NCBI RefSeq assembly: GCF_047511655.1
Contig: NC_133394.1
Coordinates: forward strand, 143,381,343-143,445,342
DNA length: 64,000 nt
Source: Castor canadensis
Lineage: Eukaryota; Chordata; Mammalia; Rodentia; Castoridae
Direction: 5' to 3'
The notes below the pieces were generated by a model that did no database searches, was not told the origin of the DNA, and saw only the letters and a program-made list of their open reading frames with translations. The position numbers and the translations under genes are program-made. Numbering within the stretch: position 1 is the stretch's first letter; each line of letters starts with the position of its first letter. Positions 46,666 to 60,320 of this stretch are shown here, piece by piece.

Positions 46666-48244
46666 AGCAGATCTTGTGGGAGACATGACCTTTCTTGAAC
46701 TGCTTTGATTAAAAACTATGTTCCTCAGAACTTTGCAGGTATCTGACAAAATCGGGGTCTTTCTGGTCTTGAATGGACATGTGAAGTCTCATGGTGTCTT
46801 TCCTGTCAACCCATACAGGAGACATTTAACAGACTCTAAATCTGAGACAGTCATTTAACACTTCTTATCATATTTTTCTCCAGTTCTTATTTCATCAGAG
46901 AAAGTTTTATACTTCTCCTTGAATGATCTCTGGGGGCTGAAGGACTGGAAAAGCTTTTAAGAACATTGTCTCAGAAGCTCCACCAGCCTTTTTAGGAAAA
47001 TGGCTCTGAAATAATTCAGGTATTATTTTTAAATTGTCACTAACTGAATTAACCCTTCAGCTGCTTTCAGAGAAAGCATTATCACTTTCATTTTGTTAAT
47101 CTTCTTTTCCAAGATTAAATACCCAGAGTAAAGTTAGAATGAATTCTGCAACACCCTGGAAGATCATCACTTAGAGGAGCCTTTCTGCACCATCTTACAA
47201 GTATAAACTTCAGCTGATTTTATTGATGTGGGGTAGCTTTCAGTAGGAAAAATAAAGTGAGATACAGACAATTACAAGACAGGTTATCATCTCTATGACT
47301 AGTTTTTCTTGATCTCTGTGTAGGATTCCTTCCAAAAAACATTTGGCCTTTTCACAAGGACTGAGAACCCCTTCTCTCCCTGCATGCCCCAATCTGTGTC
47401 TCCTCCTTCCTATTTTTTTTGTACATTAGGAAGGAAGGAAGATAACAATTGAAAGAGCCAGATGAGTTCCACACTAAGTGTTAAATAAAAACACATGTTC
47501 TTCAATTTCCAGAAACCATTATGCACCCAATTGAAAGGGTATGAAATTGAGACTAATAGTAAATGTCTGGGGGTGTGAGCAACAGATCTGAAATTCAAAC
47601 TTCTAGTGCAGTGTCCATTTACTATAGTATATGGTCCTAAGCCCAAACAGACCAACACAGGTGAAGTTTTAAAACTAAGGATGAAAATTCTTAAAAATAC
47701 AAACAGATAAAGCAAAAAGCTGGGCCAGCTGCAGAAGGCTCTCCTCCAAGCATGTTGACCTGCAGGCAAGACATATGTACTTCCTACTTAGACCACCCAT
47801 AAGACCAGTGCTATATGCTTTGTGAATTACTCTGATGTTCTTTTTTGATAATAGAGTATTTCATCCATGAAAATAGTTCATCCAGAGACTGGTTAAATCT
47901 GAGACGTCAGTCAACTTCAAAGCCTGTTGTAGGACATTTCTCTTGTGCTGGGTGGAATGATGGCCCCACAAGATATATAATCTTACCTGATTTCAAGCTC
48001 CTACATAAGTGCAATCTCCTTCAAACCTTTATCCTAAGAAAGAAAGGTGTTTGAAAACTAGGGTAGGCAAAAAATGAGGTACAGCAAGATGGTGGCTTCA
48101 ACCACACACATCATTTGACCAATCCATCCTTACCGGAGTTAAGGAAGCCACAGGAGAGACCATAGTGCTTGAATTTAGTAAAACAATAAGAAAAGATGCC
48201 TTGAATAAAGCAGGAAGGAAAGAGCTGACTCTTCCACGATGGTG
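46666..48244. other. No gene or confident repeat
   Basis: Non-repetitive to weakly repetitive sequence. The minus-strand frame at 47410-47769 (119 residues) has no domain I recognise and no supporting signals; 47930-47960 contains a short LTR-like phrase only. Confidence 0.45.
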
Positions 48245-51200
48245 CTGAGAAACAGAAGAATGAGACCTGTATCTCTCACCACAAACAAAAATCAATTCCA
48301 AATGTATTAAAGTCAGTAAAATCAGGAATGCAAAAGGGAAGATAACAACAAACACCATGGAAATCCATGAAATCATCAGAGACTACTTTGAGAACCTGTA
48401 TTCTGAAAAATTTGAAAATCTTGAAGAAATGGACAGATTTCTAGATACTAATGATCATCCAAAACTGAACCAAGAGGACATTAATCACCTGAATAGATCT
48501 ATAACACAAAATGAAATTGAAGCAACAATAAAGAGTCTCCCAAAAAAGAAAAGTCCAGGACCTGATGGATTCTCTGCTGAATTCTATCAGATATTTAAAG
48601 AACTAATACCAACCCTCCTTAAACTGTTCCACGAAATAGAAAAGGAAGGAAAACTACCTAACGCATTTTATGAAGCCAGTATTACACTTATCCCAAAACC
48701 AGGCAAAGACGCCTCCAAAAAGGAGAACTATAGGCCAATCTCCTTAATGAACATCGATGCAAAAATACTCAATAAAATAATGGCAAACAAAATTCAGCAA
48801 CACATCAAAAAGATCATTCACCATGACCAAGTCGGCTTCATCCCAGGAATGCAGGGGTGATTCAACATACGGACATCTATAAATGTAATACAGCACATTA
48901 ATAGAAGAAAGACAAAAAACACTCGATCATCTCAATAGATACAGAAAAAGCCTTCGACAAGATCCAACACCATTTCATGATAAAAGCTCTAAGAAAAGTA
49001 GGAATAGAAGGAAAGTACCTCAACATTATAAAAGCTATATATGACAAACCTACAGCCAACATCATACTCAATGGTGAAAAACTGAAACCATTTCCCCTAA
49101 AAACAGGAATGAAACAAGGATGCCCACTATCTCTACTCCTATTCAACATAGTACTGGAATTCCTAGCCAGAGCAATCAGGCAAGAAGAAGGAATAAAAGG
49201 AATACAAATAAGTAAAGAAACTGTCAAACTATCCCTATTTGCAGACAATATGATCCTATACTTTAAAGACCCAAAAAAACTCTAACCAAAAACTCCTAGA
49301 CACTATCAACAGCTATATCAAGGTGGCAGGATATGAAATCAACATAGAAAAATCATTAGCATTTCTATACACTAATAATGAACAAACTGAGAAAGAATAT
49401 ATGAAAACAATTCCATTTACAATAGCCTCAAAAAAAATCAAATACCTAGGAGTAAACTTAACAAAAGATGTGAATGACCTCTTCAAGGAAAACTATAAAA
49501 CCCTGAAAAAACAGATGGAGGAAGACTACATATGGTGGAAAGATCTCCCATGCTCATGGATTTGTAGAATCAACATAGTAAAGATGGTTGTACTACCAAA
49601 AGCAGTTCATTTGCATGAACAAATGAGACGTCATAAAACTAAAAAGCTTCTGCTCAACAAAAGAAATGGTCTCTGAACTGAAGAGACCACCCACAGAGTG
49701 GGAGAAAATATTTGCCAGCTAAACATCAGACAAAGGACTGATAACCAGAATGTACAGGGAACTCAAAAAACTAAACTCTCCCAAAATCAATAAACCAATA
49801 AAGAAATGGACAACTGAACTAAATAGAACTTTCTCAAAAGAAGAAATTCAAATGACCAAAAAAACACATGAAAAAATGCTCACCATCTCTAGCCATAATG
49901 GAAATGCGAATGAAAACCACACTAAGATTCCACCTCACTCCTGTTAGAATAGCCATCATCAAAAACACCATCAACAGCAGGTGTTGGCGAGGATGTGGGG
50001 AAAAAGGAACACTTGCACACTGCTGGTGGGAATGCAAGGTAGTGCAACCACTCTGGGAAAAAATTTGGAGGTTTCTTAAAAAATCTAAACCTAGATTTGC
50101 CATATGATCCAGCAATCCCACTCCTGGGGATATACCCAAAGGAATGCAACACAGGTTACTCCAGAGGCACCTGCACACCCATGTTTAGTGCAGCACCATT
50201 CACAATAGCCAAGTCATGGAAACATGCCCCACCACTGACGAATGGATTAAGAAAATGTGGTATTTATACACAATGGAATACTATTCGGCCATGAAGAAGA
50301 ATGAAAATCTTATCATTTGCAAGTAAATGGATGGAACTGGAGAACATCATCCTGAGCGAGATTAGCCAGGCTCAGAAGACCAAAAATCGTATGTTCTCCC
50401 TCACATGCAGACTTAGATCAAGGGCTAATAGAGCAAGGGGATTAGACTTTGGTCACATGATAAGATGAGGGCACACAAGGGAGGTATGAGGATAGGTAAG
50501 AAACCCAAAAAACTTGATAGCATTTGATGTCCTCAATGCAAAGGAACTAATGCAGAAACTTTAAAGTGACAGAGGCCAATAGGAGAAGGGGACCAGGAAC
50601 TAGAGAAAAGGCTAGTTCGAGAAGAACCAACTTAGAATGTAACACATATATACAGGAAAGCAATGCGAGGAATCTCCCTGTATAGCTATCCTTACCTCAA
50701 CTAACAAAAACCCCTGGTCCTTCTTATTATTGTTTATACTCTCTCTTTAACAAAATTAGAGATGAGGGCAAAACAGTTTCTACCTGGAAGCGAGGGGATG
50801 TGGGGGATGGGGGTGGGAGGGAGGGAGAGGGGGTGGGGGCCAAGGGAAGGAGTGGGGAGAAGGGCAGAGAAATGACCCAAACATTGTATGCACATATGAA
50901 TAAAAGAAATAAAACAATGTATTAAAGACTGAAATATGATAAGTGAAACTGAAATGAGTAGAAAAAAAATACAGGGATGTGCTTTAGGACTTTGGGATAG
51001 ACAAAGAATTTTTGGACAAGATCTCAGAAGCACAGGAAATAAGAGCAAAAATAGACAAATGGAGTTACATCAAGCTGAAAAGATTCTTCACTTCAAAGAA
51101 AATAATTAACAGAGTAAAGAGACTACCTACAGAATGGGAGAAAATACTTGCAAACTACACATCTGACAAGGAGCTAATATCCAGAATATATATGAATATC

Positions 51201-51350
51201 AAAAAATTTACTTGCAATGATCTAAATAACCCAATTAAATGTAGGCAACAGACTGAAATAGATATTTCTCAAAATGGGCAATAGGTATATGAAAAAATAC
51301 TCAACAACAGTAATCCTACAGGAAGTGCAAGTTAACACAACAGTGGCACA
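48245..51350 (+). mobile_element. Old L1 ORF2 fragment interrupted by a younger L1
   Basis: 48245-48312 and 50928-51350 are adjacent parts of one old L1 ORF2 (CTCTCACCACAAACAAAAATC ... ATTAAAG, then GGACAAGATCTCAGAAGCAC and the conserved TGGAGTTACATCAAG and GAATGGGAGAAAATACTTGC). The younger L1 at 48313-50915 separates them. The 90-residue frame 51012-51284 is a remnant of this old copy. The part from 51350 to about 51464 is GC-richer and unassigned. Confidence 0.85.
48313..50915 (+). mobile_element. 5'-truncated L1 with 12-base target-site duplications, nested
   Basis: AATGTATTAAAG stands at 48301-48312 and 50916-50927. The element starts in ORF2 just before the RT (KIRNAKG-like) and ends in ATGAATAAAAGAAATAAAA. 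RT sequence is open at 48357-48860, ending where a Trp codon in the MQGW motif became [14 protein letters not shown] follows near 49117. The catalytic FADD reads Phe-Ala-Asp-Asn (49238-49249). Near 49600 the middle of ORF2 is missing. The C-terminus is at 49750-50400 and the 3' UTR (50401-50900) holds a strong G-rich tract at 50785-50870. Confidence 0.93.
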
Positions 51351-51464
51351 TAAATCATCTGGCTGGTGTCAAAAAACAAAAGGGAGGGGGTTTCGGGCAT
51401 GAGCTTGGATGGTGCTGGCCACTGCAGAGGACAGAGTCACAGCAAGGGCCATCACGGGCCTGTG

Positions 51465-51600
51465 GAGATGAGGAAATTGAGACACAGAGATTATCTGAAC
51501 CAGATAATACCTAAAATGGTTGGTAGAACCAGGATGCAAAGTTAGACAGTCTGAATCCAGAATCTACACCCATAATCACTACACTATACTGACCTTCAAT
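51465..51600 (+). repeat. MIR SINE
   Basis: 'gatgaggaaattgagacacagaga', 'gtagaaccaggatgcaaa', 'agtctgaatccagaatctac' and 'aatcactacactatactgacc' match the MIR consensus in order. Confidence 0.85.
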
Positions 51601-51612
51601 AAGTTTCCAAAG

Positions 51613-53283
<1,671 letters not shown>

Positions 53284-54950
53284 AGCATCTTAAAATATAA
53301 AGAAAGAGGAGACACACTCCTCACCCTTCACACTGCTAGCTTCTTGATCTTCAGAATGATGACTTCTAGATGTTTTATTTATTTATTAATTATTCTTGCA
53401 AACCATATAAAACTTAATGCTAAGAGAATTATATAGTTAGATTTTATGAGGATCTAATTGTAAATATGAAACTTCTTATATCTAGTTTTCTTTTAGCATG
53501 ATTTTAGGCTAAGTAGAAAACAACTATTTACATATTTTACATAGTTATGAGTCCTAATATTTGTTGTCCATGATTTATTTGAAAAAGGCCCAAGTTGTCA
53601 AGTGACTAAGTTTTTTAATACCTTAAAAAATTAGAGGAAGAAAACTGGTAGTGTTACCATGCACTGATAGGAGTATGTATTTCAGGTTGTAAATCAATAG
53701 ATGTAGTATTGAGAACTGAAAATTGTGTGCTGAAATTTCTTGTGATACTAATTTCAAGTTTGCATGAATATTAAGAAGTGACACAGCTCAAGACTGCATT
53801 AAATAAAGTTCCAAGATGAGATATTTCAATACTCTGTTGGGCAGAAATGGTTGATTTTTTTCAGCATTATCCCATGGAAAGTATAATGTTAATCCAACTT
53901 CTATTTCTTTCAGCTTTTGATGTTTATCCATTGGTCATCTGAGCTGGAAGTACTAGTGATAACTTCTTTCCTCTGTGAAGCCAGTGCCATTCTGAATTTG
54001 TTAAAATAATCGCTGATAGTTTTAGGACAATGAATCATTTCAGTTGTGTGAGACACTCACCACATATTTCTCAGGATTCTAAAATCCATCCATATTTCTA
54101 TAGCCAATCGAATAGCCTCTTCAAATCGTTTCAAATTCTAGTTGCATTAGAGATAAGCTAAAAAATTCCCAAATACACTTGCTGGGTGAGAATTTGCATA
54201 TGTTCAAGAAAAATCAAAATGAAATTCTACTTTGTAGATCATGTTTTAATTTTTCTAACCAAGGAAAAACAGTACATAGGAAGAATTTGCTCCAAATCAT
54301 AAGCATGTTATAAACTATGTGCTTGGAATTACTTATATATAGGTCTCTGAAAAATTGTAAAACACGCTCTTTCTATTATTTACTGTTCCTTTGCCTTGTA
54401 GTTGAAATGTCTTCAAATTATTCGGAGAACAAACTTTGATAATGTGTGACAGAACAACTTCTTTTGAAATGATCAAGTGTTGAACTCAGTTTACATATAC
54501 AGAAATCGCTTATATTTTGGTTGCTATATGAAGCTAGATGTTATTTGATTTTATAAGTTTTTGAACTTTTGAGAATTTCATTCATACAGTACATATTTGT
54601 TTCAATGGTTTGATACTTTGGAAATAGATTGTACAATATTTATTTTAAAAGTAAATTCACGGTAGTACATTGTATGTAATCCCTGTTAATCCCAGAGTCT
54701 CACTGTCGTGTTCTGTATTCTCTAATGAAAAGATTGAGTTTGTCCATGTAAACAGTTCAGTGACAGTCAAAATTAAAAAAGGAATAGTTGCTCTTTTGAT
54801 TTTTAGCTGATGGTGAAAATGCAGATTGCTTCTTCATTGGAGGGGATGGTACTACTGAATTGATTTTTATAAACCAGAATTTACCAGGATTTGATTCCCT
54901 TTTAGAATCTACTTTTTATTTTGTTAAGGAGGTTCCTTCAAAATTTTAGT
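53284..54950 (+). other. Probable 3' UTR of the SANBR retrocopy
   Basis: AT-rich, non-repetitive sequence continues from the pseudogene stop. An AATAAA near 53803 could be a polyadenylation signal, though no A-run follows it, so the retrocopy may extend to the SINE at 54955. No coding signal. Confidence 0.4.
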
Positions 54951-54954
54951 TGAA

Positions 54955-55172
54955 CTCTCTTTTCTTTTTTTTGGTGGTACTGGGATTTGAACTCAAGATC
55001 TCATGTTTGCTAGGCACATGCTCTAATGCTTGATCCACTCCACCAGCCCTTTTTTGTGATGGGTTTTTTCAAGATAGGGTCTTGTGAACTCTTTGCCTGG
55101 CTGGCTTTGAACGGCAATCCTCCTGATCTCTGCCTCCTGAGTAGCTAGGATTGTAGGTGCCTGGGCTCAAAC
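54955..55172 (-). repeat. Composite SINE, antisense
   Basis: T-run, then ID-like module (GGTGGTACTGGGATTTGAAC) and 7SL-like head (GAGTAGCTAGGATTGTAGG) in reverse order; same family as 911-1124. Confidence 0.88.
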
Positions 55173-55249
55173 TCTTAATAGCAGTTGTTTTGCCAAATAC
55201 TTTGAGGTTTATTTTACTTTACATTAATTCTAAATTGACATTTCTTTAA

Positions 55250-56090
55250 TTGACAGCAAGTGCTGGTGAAGGTACCGAGAACAGAGAACCCTTGCACTAT
55301 TGGTGGTTATAATAACTATGGTCCTCACAGAAACCATATGGAGGTTCCTCAGGTTATGAAAAATAGAATTATCACCGTGAAATCCCTTTGTACAACTTAT
55401 ATGCTAATACAATGTTTTTTTAAATGAAAGTGAAATTACTGTGTGATCCAGCAATATAACAGTTTCTAGTATACTAGTAATACATCCAAAAGAAATAAGG
55501 ATATCAAAGAGGCATTACACACACCCATGTTTATTGCAGTACTCTTCACAATAACCAAGAGATGAAAACAAGCTACGTGACCGTCAATGTACGAGTGAAT
55601 ATGGGGCAACACACATACCCAACTGAACGATATTCAACCATAAAAAGAATGAATCCCGTAATTTGTGACAACAGGGATAGTAGAGATTGATAAATTAAGT
55701 GAAATAAGCTGGGCACAGAAAAACAAAAATTCGTATTTGGAATGTAAAAGAAAAAATTGATCTCATAGAAGCAGAGAGTAGAATGGTGGTCACCAGAAGC
55801 TGGGGGACAGGGGATGGAAGGGGGTGGGGAAAAGTTAATCAAAGTAATAGCTCCATAGGACTAAGTTTTGGGGTGCTGTTGCAAGGTAGGGTGACTATAG
55901 CCAACAATAATGCACTATATATTCAAAAAGCTCGAAGGACGTATTTTGAATGTTTCCCTCATAAAGAAATGATGAATCTTCATGAAGATAGGCATGTTAA
56001 CCCTAATTTAACATTACATAATACGCATGTGTATATATTTGTGTGTGTGTATACACAAAATATCACAAGGTGCACTGTAAATACGGAAAA
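55250..56090 (+). mobile_element. Old L1 ORF2 C-terminus and 3' UTR
   Basis: 'tgtgatccagcaatataacag', 'cacacccatgtttattgcagtactc' and 'ccataaaaagaatgaatcc' are the conserved end of ORF2; 'gtcaccagaagctgggg' and 'gtgctgttgcaaggtagggtgac' are typical of an old L1 3' UTR. The 119-residue frame at 55783-56142 lies within the UTR and is not a gene. Confidence 0.8.
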
Positions 56091-56269
56091 TTTTTGTGTT
56101 CTATGTATCAGGTTAAGAAGTAAATTCAAATTAAATAACTAAGGAAGGTTATCACTCAGTACTGAACATACAAACCAACACAGCCTAAGGATAAAATCAG
56201 GGTTTTGAAAGCTGAGCTGCCTGGCTGTGAGTCTTGCCTCTGTGTGCTGTTCAGAGCTACGTCCTCCCT

Positions 56270-56640
56270 GATTTCCACCTACTGGTTCTACCCGTTATCA
56301 CAGCACGATCTTGAAATCTCCAGCCATAACTGAGGATTTTTATCCACGTCCATTCTATTGCTCGTTACTTTGTATGTTTTGCCACTCTTATTACAGACAT
56401 TGAAGTTTGAAGTGTTCATGTTTCTTGATGAATTTATTCCCTCACCATCATAAAATGAACCTCTTCTTCCCCGGGAAGATTCTCTGCTTGGAAATCTACT
56501 TTGTGTGATATGGATATAAGCTTAGTTAATTTTTGATTAGTATAAATCTTTTATACTTTTCTTCAATGCTTTTGTTTTAACCTATTTGTGGGTCTATATT
56601 TAAAATGAGTTTATTTTATTCAGAACATAGATGGATCTTA
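56270..56640 (-). mobile_element. Old L1 ORF2 fragment, antisense
   Basis: 'gatttttatccacgtccattctattg' and 'ttggaaatctactttgtgtgatatggatataagc' match the antisense of the L1 endonuclease region. Strongly decayed. Confidence 0.55.
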
Positions 56641-56643
56641 CTT

Positions 56644-56905
56644 TGTTTTTTTTTGGTGGTGGTACTGGGGCTTGCAAGGCAGGTGCTCTACTACTTGAAC
56701 CAAGTCCCCAGCCCTTTTTGTGCTGGCTATTGTTAAGATAGGGTCTCCCTTTATGTCTGGAGAGCTGGACCAAGATCCTCCTATTTGTGCTTCCCCCAGA
56801 AGCTGGGGATGACAGGCACACACCTCCACACCCAGCCATTGATTGAGAAGGGGTCTCATGAACTTTTTGCCTGGGTTGTCCTCAAACAGTGACTTTCCAA
56901 ATCTC
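56644..56905 (-). repeat. SINE with ID module and at least one and a half 7SL heads, antisense
   Basis: ID part near 56650-56715, 7SL-like head to about 56838 (ends CACACCCAGCCA), then a further 7SL-like piece (GGGGTCTCATGAACTTTTTGC...) to 56905. The layout mirrors the trimeric SINE at 46164. Confidence 0.7.
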
Positions 56906-56924
56906 TTATCAGTATTTAAAGCTC

Positions 56925-57272
56925 TTTATGAGTCAGCTTGGGCTGCAATAACGTGATATAACAGACTGAGTGCTTAAACAACAGAAATTTATTTTCTCGT
57001 GGTCCAGAGGGTAGAAGTCTGAGATCAGAGAGCCTGGTGGGTAAGCTTCTCCTCCTGCCTTGCAGGTAGCCACTTCTTGCTATGAGCTCACATCACAAAG
57101 AGAGAGAGCAAGCTCTCTGATGTCTCCCCTTGTAAGGTCATATAATCCCATCACGAGGACTCTATCTGCACGACCTCATCTAAACTTAATTTTATCCCCA
57201 AACCTTCATCTCCAGATATGGTCACACTGGAGGCCCTTGGAGAGGGGATTACACAATCCAACCCATAGCAAT
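56925..57272 (-). mobile_element. MaLR (MLT1-like) LTR, antisense
   Basis: Starts TATGAGTCAGCTTGGGCTGC, carries 'aacaacagaaatttattttctcg', 'gagagagcaagctctctgatgtctcc' and 'cacgaggactctatctg', and ends AATCCAACCCATAGCAA: a well kept MLT1-type LTR in reverse. Confidence 0.82.
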
Positions 57273-58182
57273 CTCTATAAAAGAGAATTGATTGTATATG
57301 GGAATTCGTGAAACGATATCTGTGACAAAACTGTAAAGAGCTAAACACACACATGTACACATTTATCAATCCAAAGAAAATGGGAAATGTGAAAAACATC
57401 AGTGGTTTGTATAATATCTATATCTTGGTGATGATAACTTATTATAGTTCTATAAAATGTTACCATTAGTGGAAACTGAGTAAAGGGGTCATTGAATTTC
57501 TGTATTATTTCTGTAATCCACAATAATCTTAAAATGAAAAGTTTCAAATGCCTCTCATCAAATGAATTCAACACCAATAGAAAATCTTTGCTTGAATCAG
57601 TATTCCCAAAAGAGTTCATAAAATGAGCTTTTAAATTCCATTATTCCTTCCCTATTTGTTAGCTAATATCCTTTTATAAAATAGATATTTCTCTCATAAC
57701 TGGGGCTGTTTGGTAACACCAAAGCATAGATTGTATTGGAAATGTAAAGTAAATGTTTAACTGTCTACGTAATTGACAATTTTCAAAGTAATCATATTTT
57801 AGAAATTGCCTCAAATGATAATAAGATTTTTTCTTCTTAAAAATATTATTATAGGCTCATGGATTTTTATTGAGTAGAACTTTAAATGTGCTACAATTAT
57901 TACTGTTTTATGTTCAAATTGTTGATACTTTTTAAGCTGGCTTCTGGGTCTTTTTTATATTGCTATATGAAACTTTAGAAGTTTCCTTGCTTTTCGGCAC
58001 AACAAGATGACTGTAGTTAATCTTGTACCCTCCCTTCTCTCTGCTACCACCTTCTTTATGGCCTCAGATTTTGAATTTGCCATTTTCCCAAGAATCTCCA
58101 GTTCTTTTTAGTAGAGAAATCAGTGGCCATCGTGGATGTTACAAGTTCTCATTGCTTCTATTACCATAGTTAGAGCTGGGAA

Positions 58183-58183
<1 letters not shown>
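57273..58183. other. No gene or confident repeat
   Basis: AT-rich unassigned sequence; minus-strand frames at 57151-57399 and 57341-57619 show no domain. Confidence 0.45.
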
Positions 58184-58234
<51 letters not shown>

Positions 58235-58287
58235 TATGCATGCATGTATGTCTGTGTGCATGTGTATATCTATGTGTATATGTGTGT
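58184..58287. repeat. Long TG microsatellite
   Basis: A pure (TG)n tract of about 50 bases is followed by imperfect TG/CATG repeats up to the edge of the Tigger element. Confidence 0.95.
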
Positions 58288-58823
58288 GTCATGTGTCACT
58301 TAATGATGGGGACACATTCTGAAAACTGTCTTTACCCAATTTCATCATTGTGAAAATATCATAGTGTATACATCCACAATCTAGGTGGGGTAGATCAATT
58401 GCTTGGTGTGGCCTCTTGATGCAGTCAAGAGAGGTACTAAACGCAAGACAGATGAGACTACTGCCAGTGTAACGAAGCATGTTGGTTCCGAGGGAACTTT
58501 TATAAGTAGAAAGAGCACACTATAAAATAATGATTAAAAGTATAGTATAACAAACACACAAGCCAGAAACATGATCGTTTGTTATCATTAGCAAGGACCA
58601 TGTATTGTACACAATCACATGTGCCAGTCTGTCCCAGGACTGGCAGTGCGCTAGGTTTGTTTCCACCAGCATCACCACAAACGCACGAGTAGTGTGTTGT
58701 CCGAGGACATTACACAGTGATGTCACTAGGCAATTTGAATTTTTCAGCAGCATAATAATTTAATGGGACCGCCATCATATATGGAATCTGTGGTACACTA
58801 AAACATTGTGCCATGCATGACTG
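58288..58823 (+). mobile_element. Tigger-type DNA transposon remnant (non-autonomous)
   Basis: Left end GTCATGTGTCACTTAATGATGG and right end (reverse complement) CAGTCATGCATGGCACAATG match the paired Tigger termini; a TA follows near 58825. The interior (e.g. 'aaataatgattaaaagtatagtataa', 'ccagcatcaccacaaacgca') is Tigger1/2-like. No transposase frame. Orientation is arbitrary. The (TG)n tract abuts its left edge. Confidence 0.8.
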
Positions 58824-59293
58824 CATATGCTGTATCGTGTGCTCTTGTCCACATTTCATTATAATGATGGCTTCACTTAATTTCTTTCACCTTACAATTG
58901 TATTTTTTCTTACAGTGATGATTAACATAATTGTTCATTTGCTCTAACCGACATTATAAAGAAATATTTTAAAAATAATAATATTGAAATTACTAAACAT
59001 TTATGGAAATTTAACATTTCTTTGTACTTCTTTTATCCCTAGAAAATTCTCCTTTGAAGATTATGATGTTCTAAATATACTTGTTCTCTGTGTGGCTGTG
59101 CTGCCAACTTGACAAATAGCTAATCTTTTGTTTGTTTTCAATGCATGAGGTTTTAATTTTTTAATGGTGCTGCATTTGCATAATTTAAAGTTAAAAACTA
59201 CATAGAAAAATCTACCCAGAGAAATTTTGCTCCTTCCCCTTTACCCCTCCACCATAATTAACCACTTCCTATTAGTTTTTATTAGCTTCCAAT
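58824..59293. other. No gene or confident repeat
   Basis: Unassigned AT-rich sequence, perhaps with old L1/L2 material at 59150-59280. Confidence 0.4.
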
Positions 59294-59394
59294 ATGGTGT
59301 TTGCCAATCTTCATGGTGCAAATATTCCTGGCATGATCAATTTCAAGCCATCATGGGGATGTCAACTAGCTGGAAAAATTCCTGAAAATCAACG
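59294..59394 (+). other. Speculative exon-like segment ending in a strong splice donor
   Basis: From an ATG at 59294 an open frame of 33 codons runs to an ACG|GTAAGT donor (59395-59400). An in-frame TAG lies a few codons upstream. No known protein is recognised and no acceptor is convincing, so this may be chance. Confidence 0.15.
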
Positions 59395-59669
59395 GTAAGT
59401 CCTTAGAAGCTGATACAAGCTATTTTCTCCAGTACATCTCTACCTGTCCTGCCTGGGCTCCATTTACACAACAAGTAGTAGCTTCTCTGAGCCTTAGTTT
59501 TTGCCTTACTTAGTTTTTATTTTTTACCTTTTTTTGCTTAATAACAATTAGGGGCCATGAAGTAGTTTTTATTAAGACTCTTCCATCAATACCTTATTTT
59601 ATGTAACGATTTTTCTCTAAGTGTGAACTTGTAGAGAGATTTTGAGTGGAAAGTAAGAAAGATTTTGGT

Positions 59670-59800
59670 TCCAACTGACTCAGAACTTACCTCTCTGAAC
59701 CTCAGTTTCTTCATTTATAAGTTGGGGAGTATCATACAAGTTTGTGATATAATCAAATAAAATGTTCAAATATAATATTAGCAATGTGTAATGCTAACAC
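59670..59800 (-). repeat. MIR SINE, antisense
   Basis: 'cttacctctctgaacctcagtttcttcatttataag' is the reverse MIR core, followed by decayed tail sequence. Confidence 0.75.
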
Positions 59801-59839
59801 ATATGAATCCTCAGCTTTTGCTTGTCACAATTCTTAGCA

Positions 59840-60000
59840 GTGAACCAGATTAAATAATTTAAATCTCACAATAAAATTGTTGCATATTGTAATTAGGCTC
59901 ACAGAGTAGCTAGGAAACTTTCCCAAGCCAACACAGCTAGTAAGTGGTGGAACCAAGATTCCACTCAACTGTCTACCTCCAGAGGCTGTCCTCTAAAATG
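59840..60000 (+). repeat. MIR-like SINE
   Basis: 'ctcacagagtagctaggaaactttcccaagccaacacagctagtaagtgg' and 'ccaagattccactcaactgtctac' follow the MIR consensus. Confidence 0.75.
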
Positions 60001-60054
60001 GGGCTGGTCCACAGCAAATTGAATTGAATTTGGGTTTCTTATGACGCGTTCATA

Positions 60055-60320
60055 CTTGCACACTATGCACTTCAAGCATACTCACCCTCCATCCTCCTGT
60101 CTTACAATTCTCCCTTCTGCACAGTACACCTTCTACTTTCATGTCTTCTTAAAGTCTAAATTCTGCATATGACAGCAAACATGTGATATTTACCTTTCTG
60201 ATCTGAATTATTTCACTTAACATAGTAATCTCCAGTTCCATCCATTTTCCTGCAAATGGCATAACTCCTTTTTGTTTATGACTGAATAATATACCAGCAT
60301 GTGCATGTACCTCATCGGTT
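60055..60320 (-). mobile_element. Old L1 3' end, antisense
   Basis: 'gaattatttcacttaacatagtaatctccagttccatccattttcctgcaaatgg' is the reverse of the L1 ORF2 end and early 3' UTR. The sequence 60321-60690 is unassigned. Confidence 0.75.

Noticed and set aside
53800..53815. AATAAA as the definite end of the SANBR retrocopy
   Set aside because: No A-run follows and no target-site duplication was found, so the 3' limit remains open.
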